Shown: positions 1-5,699 of the stretch, piece by piece | How positions within the stretch are numbered: the stretch's first letter is position 1 | Layout of the letters: each line of letters starts with the position of its first letter | Assembly: GCA_943326975.2 (NCBI GenBank) | Contig: CALPVI020000078.1 | Span: forward strand, 1-7,452 | DNA length: 7,452 bases | Direction of reading: 5' to 3' | Source: Actinomyces viscosus | GTDB lineage: Bacteria > Bacteroidota > Bacteroidia > Flavobacteriales_D > Crocinitomicaceae | Notes under the pieces: model-generated | Told to the model about the DNA's origin: nothing | What the model saw: only the letters and a program-made list of their open reading frames with translations | Databases searched by the model: none | Position numbers and translations under genes: made by a program

Positions 1-65
1 AGCTCAGTTGGTAGAGCAATACACTTTTAATGTATGGGTCCTGGGTTCGAATCCCAGCGGGATCA
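1..65 (+). tRNA. tRNA-Lys (UUU), 5' end cut by window edge
   Basis: This is the 3' part of a tRNA. Its 65 bases are identical to 142-206 of the complete copy downstream, so about eight bases of the acceptor stem lie outside the window. The anticodon loop is CTTTTAA, giving anticodon TTT (UUU), which reads AAA/AAG lysine codons. The anticodon stem ATACA/TGTAT and the TTCGAAT T-loop are intact. The 3' arm CGGGATC plus discriminator A ends at 65. The next bases are not CCA, so CCA must be added after transcription. Confidence 0.93.
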
Positions 66-72
66 CAAAACA

Positions 73-119
73 GAGTGAGAAACAAAACGAAAGTGATGAT
101 TTCTTACTCTTTTTTTTTT
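73..119 (+). terminator. Intrinsic terminator of first tRNA-Lys
   Basis: The stem GAGTGAGAAA (73-82) pairs with TTTCTTACTC (100-109) over 10 bp with one G-U pair. A run of ten T residues (110-119) follows. It starts eight bases after the tRNA end, as expected for a short tRNA transcript. It also implies that the second tRNA needs its own promoter or read-through. Confidence 0.8.
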
Positions 120-133
120 GACATAAAATTTTA

Positions 134-206
134 GATTCCGTAGCTCAGTTGGTAGAGCAATACACTTTTAATGTATGGGTCCTGGGTTCGAATCCCAGCG
201 GGATCA
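134..206 (+). tRNA. tRNA-Lys (UUU), complete
   Basis: A full 73-base cloverleaf can be folded. The acceptor arms GATTCCG (134-140) and CGGGATC (199-205) pair with one G-U, and the discriminator is A206. The D-arm contains AGCTCAGTTGGTAGAGC. The anticodon stem ATACA/TGTAT encloses loop CTTTTAA (anticodon UUU, lysine), and the T-arm is CTGGGTTCGAATCCCAG. No CCA is encoded. The visible part of the upstream copy is identical, and the flanks share GAAACAAAACGA (79-90 and 209-220). The pair therefore looks like a tandem duplication with a unit of roughly 130-140 bp. Confidence 0.96.
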
Positions 207-217
207 CTGAAACAAAA

Positions 218-261
218 CGAGAAACAGAATCAGGATGAAGATTCTTTCTCGTTTTTTTTTT
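218..261 (+). terminator. Intrinsic terminator of second tRNA-Lys
   Basis: The stem CGAGAAA-(CA bulge)-GAATC (218-231) pairs with GATTCTTTCTCG (240-251), and ten T residues (252-261) follow. Its position right after the tRNA mirrors the first terminator, although the stem sequence has diverged. It should insulate the tRNA unit from the hsd operon. Confidence 0.78.
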
Positions 262-531
262 GTACTTACTTCTCATTCTATATTTCTATTTTTAAGAATT
301 ATATTTTTTATGCTATCTAACTTCATAGAGTTTGGAAAGTGTTAATAATAAATCTTGCTCTTCTTTTTTATTTTTATACCATTGTTATAAACTTAAATTT
401 TAACGATTATAAATTTCATCAAAGCAAAAAGTCTATTACAAATTATAACATTTTTTGTACCTTAGAACCCTAGATAGAAAATCAAACCATCATTCCAATT
501 TCTATCCTTAAAACAAGCGTAACAAAGAAAA
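262..531. other. AT-rich intergenic leader upstream of hsdM
   Basis: No gene is visible in these 270 bases. The hsd operon promoter is expected here, but I find no convincing pair of -33 TTG and -7 TAnnTTTG boxes with about 19-21 bp between them. Near matches are TATATTTC at 279-286 (16 bp after a TTG at 260-262) and TATTTTTA at 369-376, and neither is well spaced. The bases just before the hsdM start are A-rich (AACAAAGAAAA) with no GGAGG, as is normal for Bacteroidota translation initiation. The bulk of the region shows no strong inverted repeat. Confidence 0.5.
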
Positions 532-2166
532 ATGGCAGCTGAACAAAAAGTAAAAATAGAACAACAACTTTGGAACATTGCAAACACCCTGAGAGGGAAA
601 ATGGATGCAGATGATTTTAGAGATTATATATTGGGATTCATTTTCTATAAGTACTTGAGTACGAAGATGGATTTGTATGCCAACGAAATTTTAAAACCAG
701 ATGGTTTGACTTTCAAAGAATTGGAAGGACACCCACAAGAAGCTGATTATATGGAAGCAGTAAAAGATGCTGCTTTGGATAAGTTAGGGTTTTTCTTGAA
801 ACCATCTGAATTGTTCGCTGAATTAGCAAGACGTGGGTCTTCGAGAACCTCAGACTCCACTACAGTTGGTGAAGATAATTTCATTTTAGGAGATTTAGCG
901 AAAGTCTTGACCAACATTGAGCAAAGTACAATGGGGGCTGAAAGTGAAGAAGATTTCGGGAATTTATTTGCTGATTTAGATTTAACGAGCCACAAATTAG
1001 GGAAATCGGAAACAGATAAAAATGAATTGATTGTAAAAGTATTGGTTCATTTAGATGAAATTGATTTCGACCTTGAAAATACGGAAAGTGATATTTTAGG
1101 TGATGCGTACGAATATTTGATTGGACAATTTGCTTCTGGTGCAGGTAAAAAAGCAGGAGAATTTTATACGCCTCAACAAGTTAGTAGTGTTTTAGCACAA
1201 TTGGTAACTGTTGGAAAAGACAAATTGAAAAGTGTGTACGATCCAACCTGTGGTTCTGGTTCATTGTTATTGCGTGTTGCAAAAGAAGTGAAAGAAGTGA
1301 GTGCGTTTTATGGGCAAGAAATGAACCCAACAACGTATAACTTGTGCCGAATGAATATGATTATGCACGATGTTCATTACAAGCGTTTCGATATTAAAAA
1401 CGAAGATACTTTAGAACGACCTCAACACGTAGACCAACGTTTTGAAGCAATAGTTGCCAACCCACCGTTTTCTGCACAATGGAGCGCAAGCCCTTTGTTT
1501 ATGACGGACGAACGTTTTTCTTCTTACGGTAAATTAGCCCCAAGTAGCAAAGCAGATTTTGCATTTGTACAACACATGGTGCATCAGTTAGCCGACAATG
1601 GAACAATGGCAGTAGTATTACCTCACGGCGTTTTGTTTAGAGGTGCAGCCGAAGGACATATTCGTGAATATTTAATAAAAGACAAAAATTACCTCGATGC
1701 CGTTATCGGTTTACCTGCAAATATCTTCTACGGAACAAGTATTCCAACGTGTATTTTAGTGTTGAAAAAAGATAGAAATAAGGACGCTGAGCGCAGTCGA
1801 AGCATATTATTTATAGATGCAAGCCAACATTTTGAAAAGGTAAAAACTCAAAACATGTTGCGTTTAGATGACATTTCTAAAATTATAACAACCTACGAAG
1901 AATATGCTTCCCCCTTAGGAGGGGGATTGAGGGGGAGGACAGGTGAAATTGTTTCTAAATATGCATACGTTGCAACGATTGAAGAAATAACTGAAAACGA
2001 TTACAATCTAAATATACCTAGATATGTAGACACGTTTGAAGAAGAAGATACTGTTGATTTAACGTCTATTACAAAAGAATTACGTGAATTAGCCGATTTG
2101 GAAAAAACGACAAATTCTACTATTGAAGGTTTTTGTAAAGAATTAGGAATTGAAACACCATTTTGA
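532..2166 (+). CDS. hsdM: Type I restriction-modification system methyltransferase subunit HsdM
   Basis: This N6-adenine DNA methyltransferase forms the HsdM2-HsdS modification core and, with HsdR, the restriction complex. The N-terminal helical HsdM_N domain begins near residue 10 (LWNIANTLRG...FIFYKYLS). The SAM-binding and catalytic domain has FYTP at 211-214, motif I DPTCGSGS at 237-244 and the catalytic NPPF at 310-313. The C-terminal helical part ends in ELGIETPF, typical of this subfamily. The start at 532 fits the conserved N-terminus, and an A-rich leader precedes it. At 544 residues it is about 30 longer than the roughly 515 I expect. The extra residues coincide with three short repeat-like DNA segments read in frame: about residues 103-113 (SSRTSDSTTV), 418-424 (DAERSRS) and 460-471 (SPLGGGLRGRTG). 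Catalytic motifs are intact, so activity is likely. It is the first gene of the operon, and the KilA-N gene starts 9 bp downstream. Confidence 0.96.
   Translation: MAAEQKVKIEQQLWNIANTLRGKMDADDFRDYILGFIFYKYLSTKMDLYANEILKPDGLTFKELEGHPQEADYMEAVKDAALDKLGFFLKPSELFAELARRGSSRTSDSTTVGEDNFILGDLAKVLTNIEQSTMGAESEEDFGNLFADLDLTSHKLGKSETDKNELIVKVLVHLDEIDFDLENTESDILGDAYEYLIGQFASGAGKKAGEFYTPQQVSSVLAQLVTVGKDKLKSVYDPTCGSGSLLLRVAKEVKEVSAFYGQEMNPTTYNLCRMNMIMHDVHYKRFDIKNEDTLERPQHVDQRFEAIVANPPFSAQWSASPLFMTDERFSSYGKLAPSSKADFAFVQHMVHQLADNGTMAVVLPHGVLFRGAAEGHIREYLIKDKNYLDAVIGLPANIFYGTSIPTCILVLKKDRNKDAERSRSILFIDASQHFEKVKTQNMLRLDDISKIITTYEEYASPLGGGLRGRTGEIVSKYAYVATIEEITENDYNLNIPRYVDTFEEEDTVDLTSITKELRELADLEKTTNSTIEGFCKELGIETPF
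838..870 (+). repeat. CTTCGA-type repeat inserted in frame in hsdM (copy 1)
   Basis: The core CTTCGAGAACCTCAG (839-853) matches CTTCGAGAGCCTCAG (4236-4250) after hsdS at 14 of 15 positions. In hsdM it encodes roughly SSRTSDSTTV (residues 103-112), between conserved blocks ending ELARRG and resuming EDNFILGDL. The HsdM relatives I remember go almost directly from one block to the other. The outer boundaries are approximate. The match is seen in the sequence; insertion is inferred. Confidence 0.65.
1783..1803 (+). repeat. CTTCGA-type repeat, inverted, in frame in hsdM (copy 2)
   Basis: The segment is exactly seven codons (residues 418-424, DAERSRS). Bases 1787-1802 on the complementary strand read CTTCGACTGCGCTCAG, the same CTTCGA-N-CTCAG plan as the copies at 839 and 4236 with one more base in the spacer. 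From experience this string is very common in flavobacterial intergenic DNA. Here it sits in a loop between ILVLKKDRNK and ILFIDAS, a place where the relatives I remember have a short linker. Confidence 0.68.
1909..1945 (+). repeat. G-rich hairpin repeat inserted in frame in hsdM
   Basis: TCCCCCT (1909-1915) and AGGGGGA (1920-1926) form a perfect 7-bp hairpin with a 4-base loop, and a further GGGGGA lies at 1931-1936. The G tracts at 1918-1938 could also form a G-quadruplex with two tetrads. The segment is translated as SPLGGGLRGRTG (about residues 460-471), of low complexity and GC-rich in an otherwise AT-rich gene. It separates TTYEEYA from EIVSKYAYVATI, a junction that is shorter in typical HsdM. 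It resembles the CCCCCTTT...GGGGG repeats found between Bacteroidota genes, but that likeness is from memory. Confidence 0.65.
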
Positions 2167-2175
2167 GATTCTATT

Positions 2176-3009
2176 ATGACAAAAAATAAAACCATTAGTA
2201 TAGAAGGGGCTCAAATTACTATCATTTCTAATGAAAGTAAGCAAGAATATATTTCTTTAACTGATATGGCTCGTAGCCAAATGCAAGAGGTAGTTATTAT
2301 TAAATGGCTTAGTCTTAAAAGTACTATTGAATATCTAGGTGAATGGGAAGCATTGTATAACCCTGATTTTAATTATACCGAATTCGGTACAATTAAAAAT
2401 GAAGCTGGAAGTAATAATTTTGTGCTATCTGTAAAACAATGGATAGAAAGCACAGGAGCAATTGGATTAAGTGCCACGGCAGGAAGATATGGCGGTACTT
2501 ATGGACACAAAGATATTGCTTTTCATTTTGGAATGTGGATTAGCCCGAAATTTCAGTTGCTTTTAGTAAAAGAATTTCAACGATTAAAGGAAGATGAAAA
2601 TGATCGCTTGAAATTATCTTGGAATTTACAACGTACATTGGCTAAGGTTAATTACAAAATACACACCGATGCAATTAAGGAAAATTTGATACCCTCGTTG
2701 CTTACTAAAGAAAAAACCAATTTTATTTATGCTGATGAAGCAGATTTGTTAAATGTAGCCTTGTTTGGTAAAACAGCTAAACAATGGCGTGATGCTTCGA
2801 CGAGCTCGGCAACTCACAAAACAGGAAACATAAGAGATGAAGCTACTTTAGAACAATTAGTAGTACTCTCTAACATGGAAAGCATAAATTCATTATTGAT
2901 TCAACAAGGTTTAGCTCAAAGTGAACGCTTGATACAATTAAACAGAATTGCCATTTCTCAAATGAAATCTTTACTTGGAAATATGAACCTTAAAAAACTG
3001 AACGAATGA
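2176..3009 (+). CDS. KilA-N domain-containing DNA-binding protein of the hsd operon
   Basis: This 277-residue protein has an N-terminal KilA-N domain (about residues 24-137). Hallmarks are ISLTDMAR (26-33), a WL pair (44-45), an aromatic-rich middle, and the block TAGRYGGTYGHKDIAFHFGMWISPKF (101-126) followed by EFQRLKE. KilA-N is a DNA-binding fold known from phages and DNA viruses, and it is also common in bacterial defence loci. The C-terminal half is helical and carries DEADLLNVALFGKTAKQWRD and LSNMESINSLLIQQGLAQSERL, which I recognise from proteins encoded next to type I R-M genes. The exact role (regulator, phage sensor, DNA-recognition accessory) is unknown. It lies 9 bp after hsdM and overlaps hsdS by 4 bp (ATGA), so all three should be co-translated. 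A CTTCGA-type repeat appears to be inserted at residues 207-215 without a frameshift. Confidence 0.85.
   Translation: MTKNKTISIEGAQITIISNESKQEYISLTDMARSQMQEVVIIKWLSLKSTIEYLGEWEALYNPDFNYTEFGTIKNEAGSNNFVLSVKQWIESTGAIGLSATAGRYGGTYGHKDIAFHFGMWISPKFQLLLVKEFQRLKEDENDRLKLSWNLQRTLAKVNYKIHTDAIKENLIPSLLTKEKTNFIYADEADLLNVALFGKTAKQWRDASTSSATHKTGNIRDEATLEQLVVLSNMESINSLLIQQGLAQSERLIQLNRIAISQMKSLLGNMNLKKLNE
2795..2818 (+). repeat. CTTCGA-type repeat in frame in KilA-N gene (copy 3)
   Basis: CTTCGACGAGCTCGG (2795-2809) follows the CTTCGA-N4-CTCRG plan of the hsdM and post-hsdS copies and includes the perfect palindrome CGAGCTCG (2801-2808). It encodes STSSATHK (about residues 208-215) between the conserved blocks KQWRDA and GNIRDEATLEQL. 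In the relatives I remember, these are joined by a shorter linker such as a NP-containing turn. The right boundary is approximate. Confidence 0.55.
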
Positions 3010-4235
3010 TGGAAGTGAAAAAGTTGGTTCCTGAATTGAGGTTTAAGGGGTTTGATGAGGATACAAATTGTTTATATAAAAAGCACTCTTTTAATCAAAT
3101 ATTTCTTTTTTCTTCAGGGAAGAATATTAAACAAAATGAAGCATCACCAAGTTTTGAAATTCCTTGTGTTAGATATGGTGAATTATATCATATGTATAAT
3201 GAAGTCATTCGTAATGTAATTAATAAAACAAATATCGATAAGTCTGAACTTGTTTTTAGTACTGGAGATGAAATACTGCTTCCTTCAGCAGGTGAAGACC
3301 CTTTAGATATTGGTTCAGCTTCAGCATTAACAATTCAAAATGTAGCTATTGGTAGAACCATAAATATTTTAAAACCTTTAAAGTTAGGTATTTATAATCA
3401 AATTTATGTATCATATTACATAAATCAAAAATTAAGAAAAAAAATTTCGACTTTAGCAAAAGGCGTTAGTATAAGTAATGTATATAATTCTGATTTAAAA
3501 ACATTAGAGATTGTACTCCCTACCCTCCCCGAACAACAAAAAATAGCCTCTTTTTTAAGTGTCGTAGATGAAAAAATACAGCAACTTAATCGTAAAAAAG
3601 AATTGTTGGAACAGTATAAAAAAGGTGTAATGCAACAATTATTTTCTGGTAAATTGAGGTTTAAGGATGAGAATGGGGTTGAGTATCCTGAGTGGGAAGA
3701 GAAGAGATTGGGGGAGATATGTGCATTTTTTTCAGGAGGAACACCATCAAGTACAAAAAAGGAATATTATCAAGGAACTATTCCTTTCATAGGTTCTGGA
3801 AATATTTATGATTCAGAAGTATTTAATTATATTTCAGAAGCCGCTTTCAATGCTTCTTCAGCGAAAATGGTAGAGAAAGGAGATTTATTGTATGCTTTGT
3901 ATGGAGCAAATAGCGGTGAAGTTTCAATCTCTAAATTGAATGGAGCGATTAATCAAGCAATACTATGTATTAGAACTGAAGAATGTATTGAATATTTGTA
4001 TAACCTACTTCTTTTTAATAAAGAAAATATTGTTTCTAAATTTTTGCAAGGTGGCCAAGGTAATTTGTCTGCTCAAATAATTAAAAGATTAAAATATAAT
4101 ATACCTTCACTTCCAGAACAGCAAAAAAACGCCAATTTCCTATCAGGTATAGATAAAAAAATAGAAAGTACCACGCAACAAATCAACCAAACCCAAACGT
4201 TTAAAAAAGGGTTGTTGCAGAAAATGTTTGTGTGA
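3006..4235 (+). CDS. hsdS: Type I restriction-modification system specificity subunit HsdS
   Basis: HsdS carries two target-recognition domains (TRDs) that set the two halves of the recognition site, and it holds HsdM and HsdR together. Order at 409 residues: TRD1 (about 20-170), the central conserved helix starting LPEQQKIASFL (174-184) and running through KKELLEQYKKGVMQQLFSG, TRD2 (about 230-365, opening EWEEKRLGEICAFFSGGTPSS), and a distal conserved helix starting LPEQQKNANFL (369-379) and ending QKMFV. The paired LPEQQK helices and repeated LRFK segments are diagnostic. Two start codons are adjacent (3006 and 3009). The first overlaps the KilA-N stop as ATGA, which implies translational coupling. 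The TRDs are AT-rich and not recognisable by eye, so I cannot predict the target. The gene looks intact, and its stop TGA is followed at once by a repeat core at 4236. Confidence 0.95.
   Translation: MMEVKKLVPELRFKGFDEDTNCLYKKHSFNQIFLFSSGKNIKQNEASPSFEIPCVRYGELYHMYNEVIRNVINKTNIDKSELVFSTGDEILLPSAGEDPLDIGSASALTIQNVAIGRTINILKPLKLGIYNQIYVSYYINQKLRKKISTLAKGVSISNVYNSDLKTLEIVLPTLPEQQKIASFLSVVDEKIQQLNRKKELLEQYKKGVMQQLFSGKLRFKDENGVEYPEWEEKRLGEICAFFSGGTPSSTKKEYYQGTIPFIGSGNIYDSEVFNYISEAAFNASSAKMVEKGDLLYALYGANSGEVSISKLNGAINQAILCIRTEECIEYLYNLLLFNKENIVSKFLQGGQGNLSAQIIKRLKYNIPSLPEQQKNANFLSGIDKKIESTTQQINQTQTFKKGLLQKMFV
3034..3048 (+). repeat. 15-bp direct repeat at 5' edge of HsdS TRD1
   Basis: AATTGAGGTTTAAGG here is identical to 3652-3666. 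It encodes the ELRFKG-type segment that precedes a TRD. The two copies bracket TRD1 plus the central helix. Confidence 0.7.
3652..3666 (+). repeat. 15-bp direct repeat at 5' edge of HsdS TRD2
   Basis: This copy is identical to 3034-3048 and encodes KLRFKD before TRD2. Such matched segments are where TRD exchange or deletion by homologous recombination can take place in hsdS genes. The identity could also simply reflect the internal duplication that formed HsdS. Confidence 0.7.
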
Positions 4236-4250
4236 CTTCGAGAGCCTCAG
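4236..4250 (+). repeat. CTTCGA-type repeat directly after hsdS stop (copy 4)
   Basis: CTTCGAGAGCCTCAG begins on the base after the hsdS TGA and matches hsdM 839-853 at 14 of 15 positions. It is the only copy in this window that is outside coding sequence. It opens the 116-bp gap before the toxin gene. The rest of that gap holds no gene I can support and no terminator. Confidence 0.6.
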
Positions 4251-4319
4251 TCGCCCAAACGGAGAACCTATATTATCCAATCAAATGGACTTGTTCTTCG
4301 AAATAATAAAATGTTAAAA

Positions 4320-4335
4320 ATGAATAAAAAGTAAA
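4320..4335 (+). repeat. Left 16-bp direct repeat flanking the TAC module
   Basis: ATGAATAAAAAGTAAA matches ATGAATAAATAGTAAA (5700-5715) at 15 of 16 positions. The pair brackets the three-gene module almost exactly, the left copy 16 bp before the toxin start and the right copy directly after the chaperone stop. The words are AT-rich, so chance is not excluded. Confidence 0.5.
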
Positions 4336-4343
4336 CCTACAAG

Positions 4344-4373
4344 TTGATTAAATGAAAATAGTTGATATATTTG
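4344..4373 (+). promoter_or_regulatory. Bacteroidota-type promoter overlapping the toxin start
   Basis: TTG (4344-4346), a 19-bp spacer and TATATTTG (4366-4373) match the Bacteroidota sigma-ABfr -33/-7 pattern with ideal spacing. The toxin ATG at 4352 lies between the boxes, so transcription would start near 4380, inside the toxin gene. Such an mRNA would lack the toxin start but keep the whole antitoxin and chaperone genes. It may be a coincidence of coding sequence. Confidence 0.45.
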
Positions 4374-4864
4374 CATATACATTGTTCGCTTTCCAGTACC
4401 AAGGAGAAGTGGATAATGAATATGATCGACTAATGGATAATTGGACAGATGTTAGTTTTCTTAGAAGTTATGCGAAAAAAAATAATGTAGAAAATATAAA
4501 TCAATTTGTAAAAGACAGACTAAAAGATGCAGAACAGATTCAAGATTTATTGGAAGAAATCACAACAAACAATGAACCTTTAGAATTTTATTTTAGAACA
4601 CTTTTTGACAATGAATCAGGTGCGAAGATTTTATCATTACAAAAAGGGAAAATTGAGAAGAATGGAATCAGATTGTATGCTATAAAAATTGATGAGAATT
4701 GTTTTGTAATTACTGGCGGAGCAATCAAAATGAGTCAAACAATGCAAGATCATCCCGATTCCAACGAAGAATTGAAAAAAATACACAGAGCAAAATCATT
4801 TTTACACGAAAACACGATAGTTGATAAAGATTCTTTTTACGAACTTATAAACGAACTTGAATGA
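4352..4864 (+). CDS. Predicted RelE/HigB-like toxin of a toxin-antitoxin-chaperone module
   Basis: This 170-residue protein is probably the toxin. Its C-terminal part contains IRLYAIKID (106-114) followed by TGGAIKMSQTMQDHP (121-135). That beta-hairpin plus basic/polar motif resembles the core of RelE/HigB-type toxins, whose known members act as ribosome-dependent mRNA endonucleases. The N-terminus (MKIVDIFAYTLFAFQYQGE...W) matches the start I recall for a Bacteroidota family of about 170-190 residues encoded next to helix-turn-helix genes. That supports the start at 4352 even though a promoter-like sequence overlaps it. A charged helical region (46-72) precedes the toxin-like core. It has no signal peptide or membrane segment. 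The stop overlaps the antitoxin start as ATGA, which suggests coupled translation. The toxin assignment rests on motif and context; the enzymatic activity is inferred. Confidence 0.72.
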   Translation: MKIVDIFAYTLFAFQYQGEVDNEYDRLMDNWTDVSFLRSYAKKNNVENINQFVKDRLKDAEQIQDLLEEITTNNEPLEFYFRTLFDNESGAKILSLQKGKIEKNGIRLYAIKIDENCFVITGGAIKMSQTMQDHPDSNEELKKIHRAKSFLHENTIVDKDSFYELINELE

Positions 4865-5271
4865 GTAATATAGAAAAATTCAAAGCATTGGTCTCGTCCG
4901 AGAAAACCAATACAGTTGAAAAAAATAGAGCAAGAATAAAAAATAGAGCAATGTTGAGAGAATCTCAAAATATTGCTTTGAAAGTATTGGATAAATTAGA
5001 TGAAATCGGTTGGTCGCAAAGAAAACTTGCGATTGAAATGGGAGTAAGTCCTCAACAAATTACAAAAATTGTAAAAGGTCAGGAAAACCTTACATTGGAA
5101 ACACAAATTAAACTTCAGAACATTTTAAATATTCCAATTTTAGCTTCTTTTTATGAAGTTGAAGAAACTAAAATGTTTTCTGAAGAACCAATAACGAAAA
5201 CCGAGAAATACTTTAAATTAGAATTTGATTACTTTTTAAATGAGTATTCACCTCAAGCTTTACAAGCATAA
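4861..5271 (+). CDS. Xre-family helix-turn-helix antitoxin (HigA-like)
   Basis: At 136 residues, it holds a Cro/C1-type helix-turn-helix at about 43-96 (LDEIGWSQRKLAIEMGVSPQQITKIVKGQENLTLET). The recognition region is VSPQQITKIVKG. Proteins of this kind bind the toxin and repress their own operator. A charged N-terminal arm (1-38) may form part of the toxin contact. After the DNA-binding domain there is a 40-residue tail, whose end (EKYFKLEFDYFLNEYSPQALQA) is rich in aromatic and aliphatic residues. In characterised HigBA-SecB modules a C-terminal extension of the antitoxin is the chaperone-addiction segment recognised by SecB. This tail is a good candidate for that role because a SecB-like gene follows. 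It overlaps the toxin gene by 4 bp and the chaperone gene by 1 bp. Confidence 0.85.
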   Translation: MSNIEKFKALVSSEKTNTVEKNRARIKNRAMLRESQNIALKVLDKLDEIGWSQRKLAIEMGVSPQQITKIVKGQENLTLETQIKLQNILNIPILASFYEVEETKMFSEEPITKTEKYFKLEFDYFLNEYSPQALQA

Positions 5272-5699
5272 TGGAAAAATCGATAGGCTTTGCTTTAGCA
5301 GCTATTAAAACGGAACAATTTGCAATATTTCCAGAAAATTTCTCACCGAAAAAAGATGCAAATGTTACTACTTCATTAGAATTTAAAATAAATGAAGTAG
5401 ATAAAAGAATTGGTGTTTTTGCGACTTTCATTTTTGATAATTCAAAAAAAACATTTATAAAAATTCAGGTAAGTTGTCATTTTTCAGTTGCCCCAGAATC
5501 TTGGAACGATTTCAAAAAAGATAATTTTATAGTTTTTCCTAAAAATTTCCTAGGTCATTTAACGATGTTAACAATTGGAACTTCAAGAGGAGTTTTACAC
5601 GAAAAAACAGAAGGTACGGAATTTAATAAATTTATTATCCCAACAATTAACGTGAATGACTTAGTAAATAAAGATACTGAATTTAATTTAAATCTATAG
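5271..5699 (+). CDS. SecB-like chaperone of a toxin-antitoxin-chaperone module
   Basis: This 142-residue cytosolic protein looks like a divergent SecB. SecB binds unfolded chains along a hydrophobic groove. The SecB homologues in TAC modules instead protect the antitoxin and so keep the toxin silent. Visible support is a run of beta-strands (NVTTSLEFKI, RIGVFATFIF, TFIKIQVSCHFSV; residues 31-73). These are followed by a helix and loop, LGHLTMLTIGTSRGVLHEKT (94-113), and then FNKFIIPTINVNDLV (118-132). This matches the SecB layout in which an ARELI...RG helix precedes the PP-LaPVNFDALY strand. It is slightly shorter than housekeeping SecB and lacks the acidic C-terminal tail and zinc-binding end used for SecA contact, so a general export role is unlikely. 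The start ATG overlaps the antitoxin stop as TAATG. The SecB assignment is from pattern recognition and context, not a search. Confidence 0.7.
   Translation: MEKSIGFALAAIKTEQFAIFPENFSPKKDANVTTSLEFKINEVDKRIGVFATFIFDNSKKTFIKIQVSCHFSVAPESWNDFKKDNFIVFPKNFLGHLTMLTIGTSRGVLHEKTEGTEFNKFIIPTINVNDLVNKDTEFNLNL

Noticed and set aside
747..995. Open frame of 82 codons on the - strand within hsdM
   Set aside because: It is a shadow of hsdM, with no recognisable domain and low-complexity composition. The + strand protein is strongly conserved here.
2001..2195. Open frame of 64 codons on the - strand across the hsdM 3' end
   Set aside because: It is antisense to conserved hsdM sequence, with no motif and no promoter.
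2176..3009. KilA-N gene as evidence of a prophage
   Set aside because: No phage structural, lysis or integrase gene is present. The family is common inside R-M loci, and the gene is tightly coupled to hsdM and hsdS.
4236..4351. Continuation of hsdS past its stop, suggesting a truncated gene
   Set aside because: HsdS already ends with its full distal conserved helix and QKMFV. The downstream translation shows no HsdS-like sequence.
5213..5431. Open frame of 72 codons on the - strand across the antitoxin-chaperone junction
   Set aside because: It is a shadow of two coupled + strand genes and shows no family signature.
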